From Pseudoips prasinana (taxonomy: Eukaryota; Arthropoda; Insecta; Lepidoptera; Nolidae), in contig OX621249.1 of the NCBI GenBank assembly GCA_951640165.1, forward strand, positions 3,709,001-3,773,000: a stretch of 64,000 nucleotides of DNA, in the 5' to 3' direction. The translations under genes and the position numbers were made by a program. Of the stretch, positions 30,045 through 40,484 are shown piece after piece; within the stretch, counting starts at the first letter, position 1; each line of letters opens with the position of its first letter. The notes beneath the pieces are model-generated. The model searched no databases, was not told the DNA's origin, and worked only from the letters and a program-made list of their open reading frames with translations.

Positions 30045-30290
30045 AAAGGTTTTTATTCACGTAGACTTTAAAAAAGCGCTTGTAAATAGTCAGAACATGT
30101 TTGTGGTAATACAGTTATTATTTCTAGTTACTTATTACAGATATTTAGGTACACGGAATGTTAAAACATTTATACAATTTATTTTATAATGGTAGTGATA
30201 TTTAGCTAGCTTGTATTAAGTAAGGAGATTATGTTTCGGTTTAATTATTGAAATTTATATTTTACTACATATTGTCTGAATGGTTCTGTC
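30045..30290 (-). repeat. LINE 3' tail
   Basis: Reverse of the tail at 36085-36345: 'aaaaaggtttttattcacgt', 'agcgcttgtaaatagtcag', 'ttaggtacacggaatgtt'. No coding part attached. Confidence 0.65.
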
Positions 30291-30373
30291 TATATTAAGG
30301 TCATAGGCATATATTAAGGCATACATACATAGTCGAATTGATAACACTTTTTTTTTTGAAGTTGGTTAAATAG

Positions 30374-30514
30374 GTGCAGACGCAAGCACATCCAGCTATT
30401 ATAATCTGTCAAATTTCTTTTATAAATTTCCAACTTTATCACATAAGCATAAGGTTCACTTTCAATTGAGGAAATTTGACAAAATAGGGGTAGCTTGATG
30501 TGCTGGCGTCTGTA
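30374..30514. mobile_element. 143-bp MITE, copy 4
   Basis: 'gtgcagacgcaagcacatcc' left and 'gatgtgctggcgtctgtac' right, same orientation as copy 3. Confidence 0.8.
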
Positions 30515-30582
30515 CATAGAACCGAATTCAACATTTCTTTATGACATTTGAAATATAACGATTTGAACAATATTTCTGACTG

Positions 30583-30690
30583 GCTGCCCCGATGGTCTAG
30601 CGGTAGCTTGTTCAACCGCAGATAATAAGCAGCAGGGGCTCTACCGGCTAAGTCGCTGAACATCGATTTCTTAAATGGTGTTCAAATAAA
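30583..30690 (+). mobile_element. SINE-B head joined to a foldback MITE end
   Basis: 'tgccccgatggtctagcggt' and 'gttcaaccgcagataat' are the SINE-B tRNA-like head. It switches to the FB end 'ggggctctaccggctaagtc', 'gaacatcgatttcttaaat' without the rest of either element. Confidence 0.6.
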
Positions 30691-30756
30691 TAAAATAATA
30701 ATATTTTCTTAATTATTTTTTCAACTGGTCAGGCTAAATAGATGTATGTTATTATT

Positions 30757-31105
30757 TATTATATACCTCATTGGGGTTATAATTTCAGCACGCATGTCAT
30801 GTTATTATTACTAAGCATTGGATGTTGTAAAAAGTTACTGTGACTTAAAATTGCAAACTTTAATTAAAAATATATATTGTGTTCTGCAAATAAAATTACT
30901 TATGACTCATGACTTATCGATTTCGTAAATGGCGTTCAAATAAATATAGGGTTAAAAATGACTTAACCAATCGTTAAATCGGCTTCCATGAGCACATGTG
31001 ACGTCATAACGACGACATGTGGCGTCTCGCCAACAAGCTTTGTCGCTTGGCAAGGAACAATTTAATTGTAAAAATGTAATTTTCTTTTATGAATAAACGA
31101 TATAA

Positions 31106-31144
<39 letters not shown>

Positions 31145-31457
31145 GGTCCGGAATCGATTGTCAATGTTGAAGCCGATTTAACGATTGATTAAGTCATTTT
31201 TAACCCTATATTTATTTGAACGCCATTTAGGAAATCGATAAGTCATAAGTAATTTTATTTGCAGAACACAGGTGATACAGGATGGTACAATAAAGTTTTA
31301 AAGTGCACTGTGTCTTACCATCATGGGCATGCAAATATATATATATTTTTTAAATTAAAGTTTGCAATTTTAAGTCACAGTAACCTTTTACAACATCCAA
31401 TGCTTAGTAATAATAACATGACATGCGTGCTGAAATTATAACCCCAATGAGGTATAT
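30757..31457. repeat. Long inverted repeat, about 250-bp arms
   Basis: Left arm 30757-31010 and right arm about 31145-31457 are reverse complements ('cattggggttataatttcag' against 'ctgaaattataaccccaatg'). The inner parts are foldback MITE arms and the outer parts are other sequence. The right arm has about 60 extra bp near 31268-31330, and a LINE tail sits in the loop. Confidence 0.85.
31012..31144 (+). mobile_element. Truncated LINE tail in the hairpin loop
   Basis: 'cgtctcgccaacaagctttg' and 'cttggcaaggaacaattt' match the 3' end of the LINE at 62386-62890. It ends in a dinucleotide AT repeat (about 31108-31140). The foldback sequence 'tgacgtcataa' / 'aaatggtccgg' resumes on either side. 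Confidence 0.75.
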
Positions 31458-31503
31458 AATTGATTGATTGATGATGTCAAACTAATATATTCGTCCATCC
31501 TGA

Positions 31504-31870
31504 TCAAAAATTGTCTGTTAGGAAGTCCTTGACACTATAGTAACATTTATCCCTAAGAAGGTTTTTTAATTTCAGTTTAAATATGGTCACTTGCGTCTCT
31601 CTAAGGCTTTTCGGTAATTTGTTATTTATCTTCTGAGCCATACAGAAAATACTGCTATGCATTAATGTCGTATTTGCCTTACGCATACATAGGCGGCTTT
31701 TATCCCTTTGCTCGCGATTAGAAACTTCAGAGGCTAGCTCAAATAAATTCAAATTCAGTTTTACGAAAACAGCTATTTCGTATATGTAGAGAGAAGGCAG
31801 AGTTAGAATCCTATGCTTTTTAAAATATGGTAAGCAACTATCAATTGTTTTTATTGAGAACATTGCCCGT
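31504..31870 (-). pseudogene. CR1/Jockey-group LINE C-terminus
   Basis: A 119-codon open frame includes 'CLPYFKKHRILTLPSLYIYE', 'NREQRDKSRLCMRK', 'INNKLPKSLR' and 'FKLKLKNLLRDKCYYSVKDF'. This is the same C-terminal block as in the long LINE at 49689, about half identical by eye. 5'-truncated. Confidence 0.75.
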
Positions 31871-32337
31871 AGCGCTTTTGTGCCCTAAATATAAGAAGTC
31901 TATCAGTTGAGTTACCCGATGTTCGGCGATTTAGCCGGTAGAGCCCCAGGGTCGGAACAAAAAAATGGTATTGGGACTTCTATACAAAGAATTATTCTCA
32001 GTATCAGGCCAGAATCTGAAACTTGATAGTGATACACTCCTGTGACTCGGACAGTACGAAAGGAGAAGTAAAATAAAAATAAAATACAATAAGACAATAG
32101 TAAAGTGTCTTTTTTTTACTTTAACATTTTTGACAATTTGAACTTTTGACATTTTAAATTTCGATTGTGACAAATAATTTTATATTGACTTTGAAATAGA
32201 TCTGATGTCCTACATTTTAGATTTTTATTTATTCGTAATTTAACTCATATTAGACATTATTATTATAATATTGTTGACTTTATATATTATTATAAATACA
32301 TATATAAATACATACATTAATTTATACATAAATAAGA
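31871..32337. other. Intergenic with a foldback MITE end
   Basis: 31917-31950 is an FB end ('atgttcggcgatttagccgg', 'tagagccccagg'). The remainder is AT-rich and may be the 3' UTR of the LINE that starts at 32338 on the minus strand. Confidence 0.45.
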
Positions 32338-33497
32338 TTACCGATGAGAGGTTTCTGACTTTATTTTATTTAAAATGTGCTCACGTGTTTTCTTTTTGAA
32401 GGAGAATCGACTCTTAGCCATTCTAATCTCCGGAGGTAGCGCATTCCATAGAAGTATAGACTGCACGATAAAGGAATCATGAAGAAAATCAGTGCGATGT
32501 GAAGGGCATTGTAGTAGACGGTTGAAGGTTGAACGCAGATTTTTGCTGTGATTAGAGCATACATATTGAAAATGAGGAATAAGGTAAGTAGGAGGAGAAG
32601 GAGAATTCAGAATAGAAAACAATGAAGTAAGAGCCCTCAGGTTTCTGCGGTGACGAATAGGCATCCAATGTAATTGGGATCTATAAGAGCATATGCACAT
32701 GGTCGTACTTACGGAGATTGAATATGAATCGAATGCAGTTATTCAGAAGACGGTCAAGTTTATTGAGGAGATCTGCATTCAGGTCAAAGTAGCATACATC
32801 ACCATAGTCGATTATGGGTAGGATAAGGGCCTGCACGAGCATCACTTTTGTCTCAGATGGTAAAAAGTTTTTGAAATTATACTTCTTTTGGCGCGATGGA
32901 GAAAAATGATGAGAGTGAATTTTTACGATGCGGTCGGTGTGCGCCGACACCAAAAAATTTAACAGCATGAAGTTAGTTCTAGGTGGTATGACAGTGAATT
33001 TTACGATGCGCGCGCATCTGCGCGCGCATCGTAAAAATAACAGCATGAAGTTAGTTCTAGGTGGTATGAAAATTGATAACTATGTTCAAGTTGTATATTA
33101 AGAAGTATAACTTCTAACGCGTGTACATAAGTACACACAAGTTTTTTTATTTAATCTGTATAACATCCTCAAGATCCCGGTAACTCTCTGACTGATGCTT
33201 GCAACTTGACTTTTCCAGCTAAGTGTTGAGTCTATAATCAGCCCAAGATTCTTCACACTTTGACTAACGGGAATCATGGTGCGGTTAAATATTATAGGAG
33301 GAAGAATATCATTCTCAATCCTGCTCAGCATACGCGAACTGCCCACTATAATTGCTTGAGGTTTGACCGGATTGACAGTTAGTCCAAATCTATCTGACCA
33401 ATTCTTAATACAGTCAAGGTCTCTGTTAACTTTGTAAACTGCTTCAGATAGTCTGTCAATACTTGCCTTCGCGTACAATTGTAGGTCATCGATATTG
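32338..33497 (-). pseudogene. Jockey/CR1-group LINE (LINE-J), RT end to C-terminus
   Basis: Read on the minus strand it starts within the RT active site: 'IDDLQLYAKAS', where the family has YADD or FADD. It continues with 'FGLTVNPVKPQAIIVGS', 'KNLGLIIDSTLSWKSQV', 'PIIDYGDVCYFDLNADLL', 'CPSHRTDFLHDSFIVQS' and 'LWNALPPEIRMAKSRFSFK'. Frame changes occur near 33090 and 32700. A duplicated, palindrome-bearing block (32916-33068) interrupts it. The same LINE is at 44285. 5' truncation removed EN and most of RT. Confidence 0.8.
32999..33036. repeat. Perfect GC-rich palindrome in LINE-J
   Basis: 18-bp arms ('ttttacgatgcgcgcgca' and exact complement) around a 2-nt spacer (tc). It lies inside a duplicated block: 'aacagcatgaagttagttct' occurs at 32961 and 33038. 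Confidence 0.95.
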
Positions 33498-33627
33498 GGT
33501 CATAGATATTGTGATTCATCATCATAATTTTTATTTATCCCGAACTTTTAACCCGAAGTATTACGCGGTAGAAACGAGCAGGGACAAAAATATTTATAAC
33601 GCGGAACGAAGTCTGCGGGCACTGCTA

Positions 33628-33765
33628 GTAATCTATATAAGTATGTATTTACAAAAGAAAAGTAGTATATCAGTTATCTGGTTTTCATGATACAAACTCT
33701 GCTTAGTTTGGGTTCAGGTGGCCGCGTGTGAATAATGTCCCAGGATATTATTATTAGATATTGTA
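33628..33765 (+). mobile_element. SINE-E, 3' part
   Basis: 'atgtatttacaaaagaaaag', 'tctggttttcatgatacaa', 'tgtcccaggatattattatt'. The tRNA-like head is missing. Confidence 0.7.
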
Positions 33766-33988
33766 GGAATGGTATGTCGTGTTTCCGCTACAAGTTGTTC
33801 CCAGGTATTCGTGTCCCATGCCAGGTGTTCGGTCCGCAATGCGCCATTCCTTTTGTTCCCGTCTTTAGTCTCTGGTCAGCCTACCCATGTCAAACAAAAT
33901 TAGTAGGTTAGATGAACAACATTGTTTTTATTATACCTGGGTAAGGCTTCCACTGATTCACCGGACTTTATTTATACATATAATAATA
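33766..33988. other. Intergenic, nothing recognised
   Basis: No supported feature. Confidence 0.4.
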
Positions 33989-34158
33989 CTAGCTGTGCCC
34001 CGCGGTGTTACTCGCGTTAAATTTTATAAATTTTCTTTGCTATAAACCTCACGGATCCCGAGACCTTTCCAATGAATGCAAAACCGTGGAAATCGGTTCG
34101 TGCGTTCTGGAGATATAGCGTCAGGAAGGAAAACCCGACTTATTTTTATATAGTAGAT

Positions 34159-34200
<42 letters not shown>
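33989..34200 (-). mobile_element. Non-autonomous Helitron (type 3)
   Basis: CTAG complement at 33989 is followed by the hairpin 'ccgcggtgttactcgcg'. The body ('cctttccaatgaatgcaaaa', 'gtgcgttctggagatata') differs from types 1 and 2. The 5' end is replaced by an AT microsatellite (34160-34201). Confidence 0.65.
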
Positions 34201-34204
<4 letters not shown>

Positions 34205-34420
34205 CCAAAATTAACCCACTTCATTAGTTTATTTAATAACAGCTCACTTAGAATATTATTTATGTTGTCCTAGTTTATTTAAATTTTCTCTTTTTAACGA
34301 GTATAATGTGAAGAGCGGGGCATCCTAACACAGGTATTTTATTACTTACTTAAAAGGAATGCCCCAACCATTACTATGAACCGCATTGTAAGAAACTGAA
34401 AATAAACTATTTTTATTTTA
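34201..34420 (+). repeat. AT-rich, possible LINE tail
   Basis: 'gaaactgaaaataaactat' at 34390-34412, then T/A-rich sequence, reads like a polyadenylated LINE 3' end. The family is not known. Confidence 0.3.
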
Positions 34421-34725
34421 ATAAAATCGTAGGAAAGTCAAAACTACACATTGAATATTTTTTTAAAGGATACTTGGGGCGTGTTCTACAATCGATATTG
34501 AAGCCAAAAATATAGTTATAGAATTTTGTCTATTTATCTGTTTGTCTGTATGTCGTCCGGGTTAAGCTCAAAAAGTATTGCAAGGATTTACTTCAAATTT
34601 TGCTTGAATATTACTAAGAGGTCGGGTCAATATATAGGCTACATATTATCACGCTATCACCTACGGGGGAGGAGCTGTAATAAATTATAAAATTTAACGC
34701 GAGTAAAACCGCGGGGCACAGCTAG
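34421..34725 (+). mobile_element. Non-autonomous Helitron (type 1)
   Basis: Starts within 'ataaaatcgtaggaaagtca' (the first bases are lost) and ends 'gcgagtaaaaccgcgggg', 'cacagCTAG', then T. Confidence 0.85.
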
Positions 34726-34774
34726 TACTAAATAACAAACTAGGCATACACAACAACAAACTAATATATCTCTA

Positions 34775-34955
34775 AATTAGTTTTTTGACAACTCCGGCAC
34801 TAGGGGATTTAATTTCTGTGAAGCGGGGTACATTAAAACCATTATTGACGGATCCAAAGTACATTCAGTCTCAGAACAACTATTTATGGGTCATACAAAT
34901 AGTTGTCATATGCGGGAAATCGAACCTGGGACACGACGCCACACGTGGAGTCATA
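34775..34955 (-). mobile_element. tRNA-derived SINE (SINE-D)
   Basis: Reverse copy: 'ttgacaactccggcactagg', 'catacaaatagttgtcatat', 'ggaaatcgaacctgggacac'. Truncated within the tRNA-like head. Confidence 0.7.
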
Positions 34956-34982
34956 TACGTATTAGTTACATACATATTATAG

Positions 34983-35280
34983 ACTAGCTGTGCCCCGCGG
35001 TTTTACCCGCGTCAAACTTTATAAATGATCACAGCTCCTCCCCCGGAGACAGCGTGATAATATGTAGCCTATATGTTGACCCGAGCTCTTAGTAATATTC
35101 ATGCAAAACTTGAAGTAAATCAATGCAGTACTTTTTGAGTTTAGCCCGGACATACATACAGACAAACGGAAATAAATTCTAAAAAACTATATTTCCTTTA
35201 TTATTAATTATATTATATCCTTTTAAAAAAATATTCAATGTACAGTTTTGACTTTCGTACGATTTTATTATATGTATAGA
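34983..35280 (-). mobile_element. Non-autonomous Helitron (type 1), reverse
   Basis: CTAG complement at 34983, hairpin 'ccgcggttttacccgcg', and the 5' end complement 'tatatgtataga' finishing at 35280. Together with 34421-34725 it forms an inverted pair about 260 bp apart. Confidence 0.9.
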
Positions 35281-35415
35281 TAGATTACGCCCAAACACAG
35301 AACAATAAATAATCTTGGTCAACTCATAAATATTGGTCCTGGGTGGGATTGAACCTACGTTCTCTGGCTTAGCGGACAGAGTCACTAAGCACTAGACCAA
35401 CAGGACAGTCCATAC
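35281..35415 (-). mobile_element. tRNA-derived SINE (SINE-F)
   Basis: Reverse tRNA-like head: 'gggtgggattgaacctacg' is the B-box complement and 'cactagaccaacaggacagt' the A-box side. A related copy is at 63405-63515. Confidence 0.65.
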
Positions 35416-35861
35416 ATATAAGATTTAATTACTTCTTTTGATATAAATTGTTTTAAAAACAAAACACCGTCTTTAAAACCAACTGTAAAGTATGAAATAG
35501 TATTTTCTAAATCACTGTGCAATCTTACCTGCCTTTAGCGATAGTTAATATTTGTCTAGTTGTATGGTTGCAGTTTTCAATTTTCAATTTATTTATTGCA
35601 TTCATGGGTTTACATAGGTCTTAACAATAGAGTAGGTACAGTACCAAACATGAACCCTGCTAGGGCACAGCAATATTTTTACATTGTAATTTGGGAGGTA
35701 GTATAGTAGGTACAGGTATAAATAATTGTCATGATGTGTGATGTCATGTTGTTGTTTTAACCTAACCTTACCTACTTTTCTAGGAGCGAATGATCTATTA
35801 ATGGACCATTTGATATTATGTACTTCCAAATATTTAGATTATTTAATAAATATTCTCATTC
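35416..35861. other. Intergenic, possible reverse LINE tail
   Basis: 35580-35650 ('tcaatttatttattgcattc') looks like a reverse LINE 3' end. No coding sequence. Confidence 0.3.
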
Positions 35862-36070
35862 CAAATAAATAATATCTGGGGGACAATGTCACACAAATCA
35901 TCCTAGCCCCAAACTAAGCAAAGCTTGTACTATGGGTACCAGGCGACGATATAAATACTTATATAGATAGATAAATACATATATACATAGAAAACATCCA
36001 TGACTCAGAAACAAATATTCGTGCTCATCACACAAATATTTGCACTTACCGGGATTCGAACCGGATGTGC
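35862..36070 (-). mobile_element. tRNA-derived SINE (SINE-A), reverse
   Basis: Complement of 299-535: 'gacaatgtcacacaaatcat', 'ccaaactaagcaaagcttgt', 'cttaccgggattcgaacc'. The A-box side is lost at the right. Confidence 0.75.
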
Positions 36071-36084
36071 AATGTACACATTCA

Positions 36085-36345
36085 AACAATATGTAGTAAA
36101 ATATAAATTTCAATATTTAAACGTAAACATAATCTCCTTGACAATAACTTAATACAAGCTAGCTAATTATCACTACTATTATAAAATAAATTGTATAAAT
36201 GTTTTAACATTCCGTGTACCTAAATATCTGTAATATGCAACTAGAAATAATAACTGTATTACTACAAACATGTTCTGACTATTTACAAGCGCTTTTTTAA
36301 AGTCTACGTGAATAAAAACCTTTTTTATTTTATTTTATTTTACCG
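36085..36345 (+). repeat. LINE 3' tail
   Basis: 'cgtaaacataatctccttga', 'acattccgtgtacctaaata' and 'aataaaaaccttttttattt' match 30045-30290 in reverse. It ends in TTTTA repeats. Confidence 0.65.
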
Positions 36346-36349
36346 GGAT

Positions 36350-36690
36350 TTCGAAATGTTGAAGACCTCGGCATCACGCAGCGTCTGTCTGCCATAGTAC
36401 GGTCGCGTAAACTGCAGTACTTCGGACATATCTCTAGACGGGATAACGACTATATAGAACGACTGATTGTGCAGGGAACCAGATCGCGTGGCACGTCACC
36501 TATGCGCTGGACTGGCCAAGTGACATCCGCAGTAGGAAGCTGCGTATCTGACTGCGCCAGACAGTCCGCCAACAGAGAGAGATGGCGGGAGATAGTGCGG
36601 AAAGCTTTGTCCACCTTTAGAACTGACGTGGATGCCTCGATGTGACCTCGACCGCTCTGTCAATAGCGTGACGACAGAGAAGAAATAGTT
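36350..36690 (+). pseudogene. LINE C-terminal fragment
   Basis: Translation gives 'NVEDLGITQRLSAIVRSRKL', 'QYFGHISRRDNDYIERLIVQ', 'RSRGTSPMRWTGQVTSAV' and 'ANRERWREIVRKAL'. This is the basic post-RT region of a LINE related in pattern to RTE ('lq.fGHi.Rr...rLi..G...G.RsrGRsP.RW'). Stops near 36643 and 36665. The RT is missing. Confidence 0.7.
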
Positions 36691-37344
36691 AGACATTCGA
36701 TTCAATTGATTGACCACTGTAAATCAATTGAATACGATATAATAATCTAGATAGCGAGATCACCTAAGTGCTTATAATATTTACAAATATATCTATCTAC
36801 ATACATATCTACCCGAAGGAAACCGAGGAATGTAGCTATAGTAACATAATAAATTAATATATTTAGCTGTGGACTTAAAACATTATTGAAGCTCGTAATT
36901 ACCTAACATGCAGCATACATGACATTTTTCATCATTCATATATAATATACATTCTTGAGACGCAATGTATGGGTACTTATATCATAAACTTCTAAGGCGT
37001 ATTCTAGTACTAAGTCTAGGCTTAACGGTCTAGGCACTGGGATCTTATCTTTGAAGGATTTACACTCTTATGGGCTTCCAAGAGCTCAAAGGCTTTATTC
37101 GAGTTATGCAGCCTTTGCATCTATTCTGATATTGAGATTTCAAAACCCGTATGGAAACTATCCTTTTGAGACGTATTTAAATACCTTGAAATAAATTATT
37201 TGAAATATAATCGTGAAAACACATCTAAGGACAGTAAGCGATATATATAAGTTTGTATGTATGTGTGTCAAGCGAATTTGAAAGAAATTTGAAATGGAGA
37301 TAGGTTGGTGCGCTTAAACTTTCTGGAATAATTAACATAAATCA
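36691..37344. other. Intergenic, nothing recognised
   Basis: No supported feature. Confidence 0.4.
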
Positions 37345-37475
37345 AATTGGCAAATGCTTGCTTTTGACGCCGGAGGTCGTGGGTACGATTCCCACTCAGG
37401 ACAGATATGTGTGTGCATGAACATGTCTGTTTGTCCTGAGTTTGGGTGTAATTTATCTATTTAAGTATGTATTTA
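37345..37475 (+). mobile_element. SINE-E, 5' part
   Basis: 'ggcaaatgcttgcttttgac', 'gggtacgattcccactcag', 'acatgtctgtttgtcctgag'. The A box is cut at the left. Confidence 0.7.
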
Positions 37476-37479
37476 AAAA

Positions 37480-38035
37480 AAAGCCTGCCAAGTGCGAGAC
37501 GGACTCGCCCATGAAGGGTTCCGTAGCAGCAAGTATTTCAGTTGATTAAATTAAAGGGAAATTTATGACGTATCAAAAAAATAACTACTTATTAGATCTC
37601 GTTCAAACCAATTTCCAGTAGAAGTTTAATGTATCATATTTTTTATTATTATCATTTTTATTTTTATATTATTTTAATTATTATCATTCTCTTATTTTAG
37701 AAGTTACAGGGGGGGGGGGGGACAAACTATTCAGTTTAGAAAATAAATATATTAGAAACCTCTATATCACATTTGTAGACGGTACGAAGATAAAAAAAAA
37801 TTGAGATTCAGTTCTATGTATGGGGAACCCCCAAAATTATTGTTCTTTTTCAATTCTTGTATAAAAATCTTAATGCGGTTCACAGAATACATTTCAACAA
37901 GTCCCAGTTTCTACGGTACAGCTCTTATAGTTTCGGAAAAAAATGGCTGTGACATACGGACGGACAGATAGACATGACGAATCCATAACTCTCCGTTTTT
38001 TGCCATTTGGCTAAGGAACCCTAAAAAGTAATAGG
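37480..38035 (+). repeat. 'GGCCAAGTGC' lepidopteran repeat, fuller copy
   Basis: Begins 'gcctgccaagtgcgagacgg', 'gggttccgtagcag'; ends 'gacggacagatagacatgac', 'ggctaaggaaccctaaaaag'. 'gggttcc' and 'ggaaccc' face each other near the ends. Contains a run of 13 G at 37709-37721, a likely assembly weak point. Confidence 0.6.
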
Positions 38036-38039
38036 TATA

Positions 38040-38100
38040 TGTAGCTATCTAGTTTCCATAGTACAAGCTCTGCTTAGTGTGATATGATTATTATTATTAT
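38040..38100 (+). mobile_element. SINE-E 3' fragment
   Basis: 'agtttccatagtacaagctc' then TTA repeats. Confidence 0.5.
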
Positions 38101-38104
38101 AATA

Positions 38105-38395
38105 ATGAATTTCATCACCATCATATCAGTCTAAAGTTATCCAAGACTGTTGGACAAAGGCATCACTCTACGATCTCCACAAATGCCGTTCTTGCGCTAC
38201 CTGCATCCAGCAGTTACTAGCGAGCCTCTTAACATCAGGTCATGGTTGCCACTCGAGAACCTTTCTGCCGCACGAACTATGTGCTCTGCCTACTACTACT
38301 TCAGCTTGGGATTTCTTCCGGCTAAGTCGGTTACTTTGGTTCGCCTTAGGGTTTCAAAATGTGACATGTTACAAGTCTGTATAGATTTTAAGAGC
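38105..38395 (-). pseudogene. RTE 3' coding fragment
   Basis: In reverse it matches the C-terminal codons and 3' end of the RTE at 40485 ('ggacaaaggcatcactctac', 'gttgccactcgagaacctt', 'ggctaagtcggttactttg'). Strongly diverged, no open frame. Confidence 0.65.
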
Positions 38396-39940
38396 TATAT
38401 AAATCTTTTAAACAGTTTTATTTGGTTTGGAATCCCTTCGAGATGATTGTATTAAAAATATGTTTAGCTAACGACTTATAAAAAAGGTCTAAATTGGTTA
38501 CATATTTTTTTAACGGTTATTATTACCTTCTTCCATACTTAGAAGACCATAGACTTTTATATTATACTAGTAGGAGAATAGAAACTTTATATAAAAAAAT
38601 AAAATTATTAAAGGAGACGGATACGTTTTCATACAATATTGGGCTCAGATGTACAAAGATAAAAGTGGTGTCAATTAATGGGTCTATAAATTATCAGCCT
38701 ATCACTAAAAAAACCATGGACTAATTCAATCTATTTGCAGAGTTATAAAAGATTTAGTCTTAATAGAGAGGTTATGTACCAACCTATACTAAACAGATGA
38801 TTTTTAAGGGCAATTGCTATTTAATAGTTATCCGTGTCCAGTATGTTAGCAAAAGTCGTACACGCTAAGCAATATCAGAAGTCCGTAGAGAGAATGCAGT
38901 TGTCGAGGGATATATAAACAAAACAATAAAAAATATACAAATCACACACCCACTAAACGATACGAGAAACGAGTGACCGATCATAGATTAAGATTCAAAA
39001 TCTGTCACCCATGTCATAGATTAAAAATATAGTTGCCAATTACTAATAAATCGATTTGAACGATAACCGATATTATGATATGTATTTAATTTATTGATAT
39101 TTAATTTTTTACTGTTGACATTAAGTTAATGTATTTAATAATTATTATAATTAAATCGCTTACCTGGTGTCTGGTGCAAGAGGATTTATATTACATTGTT
39201 TGAACTCATTACCGTTAAACGATTACAGTAATCAACAACCAATTTCATTCGTGACTTAAACTTATTTTGAGATTTCTCGTTCCCCAGATTGTAAATTTGG
39301 GTCAATTATTTACAGTTTGAAATAGAAAAATATAACGCTTTTTTTAAACCATATCTCAACTTATTACAGTCAGGCCCAGAAATCCCCGTCTCCTTTATCA
39401 ATACCTACCCATTTTTAACATTGAGAATTTCTTTTTTATATCTAAAGTAGCTACCTAAGATTTTCACGTAACAAAGCATACACCCTGTATACCTATACTG
39501 AACATTAAACATACAGTGAGTAAAAAAAAAAACAAAGACGTATCTTCGAAGTCTTCATTCTTGTCTTTTCCTGTCTCTGTCGACACTGGTTGCGTCTTTA
39601 TACCAGAATTGACCTATCGACTACCATCTTCAATCCATCATGGATCCGACCAAAAAATTAAATTAAATTAAAAAACCCAAAAATTACTACGACAGTAAAA
39701 AAATCATATTGAATAGGATACTAACGCTTACCTACAATGACACCGAAACACTTCTGAAACCTTGACACATAGAAATACACACCCGCACACTTACATACAC
39801 ACCTGCATACTCACTCACACACTCCCAGTCACATCTACAGGCTATACTTTCATTCATATACTCACAGACAGTTACACACACTCATACACATATTTAAGTT
39901 AATTTTAGTAGTATTAGCTGTAAAAATGATACGCTTTGCT
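38396..39940. other. AT-rich intergenic DNA with a CA-rich stretch
   Basis: 38494-38724 is an open frame of 76 codons with no recognised motif and AT-driven composition. 39770-39900 is rich in CACA/TACA simple sequence. Nothing else is supported. Confidence 0.4.
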
Positions 39941-39949
39941 TTTGTATAA

Positions 39950-40085
39950 CACGTCTTGCTATAGAAGAGCGAACTCTCCTAATACAGGCACTATCTGCCT
40001 AAAAGGAGGATTTAATCACAAATATTGTTTAAACCTAAACTTGTTAATACCAATAAACTTATTATTATTATATTATTATTATTAT
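39950..40085 (+). repeat. LINE 3' tail with TTA repeats
   Basis: 'taatacaggcactatctgcc' and 'taccaataaacttattatta' form a polyadenylation-like end followed by (TTA)n. Confidence 0.4.
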
Positions 40086-40109
40086 CTGATCTCGAAGCCC
40101 ATATAGAAC

Positions 40110-40275
40110 CAGTAACCCAGGTGGTTGGACAACGTGTGACACTGTATTTGGCTTCTGACTACCTTTAGCGAATGTTAAAGCTGCTGTCATGGCAGCAGGG
40201 ACCGATGGCTCAACGTTGTCTCCAAGTTACCGAGGGTAGTTCTACATGCAACTAACCAGACTCTGAGGGTGAATG
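40110..40275 (-). repeat. Degenerate SINE-B-like sequence
   Basis: 'gggaccgatggctcaacg' and 'ttgtctccaagttaccgagg' resemble the SINE-B middle ('gaccgacggcttaacgtgctctccgaagca' type). Too diverged to be sure. Confidence 0.35.
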
Positions 40276-40484
40276 AAATGAAATGAACGAAAAATTAAAA
40301 ACGATTTATTCCATAAAAACATCGATTTACAATTAATAAATTACTTCTGCCAAACTGCATAGCAGTTTGTTGGCAGATGTAGCTCCCTTTTTGTAACTTA
40401 TTGTGTATTTAACATTATTTGCTAACTATTAATAATTTTATTTTTTATTGCTAAATATTAATAATTTTATTTTATTTTTAATTA

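Noticed and set aside
34024..34224. 66-codon minus-strand open frame with Tyr-Ile repeats
   Set aside because: It translates an AT microsatellite and a Helitron end.
38494..38724. 76-codon open frame
   Set aside because: AT-driven composition, no motif, no splice or promoter context; not supported as a gene.
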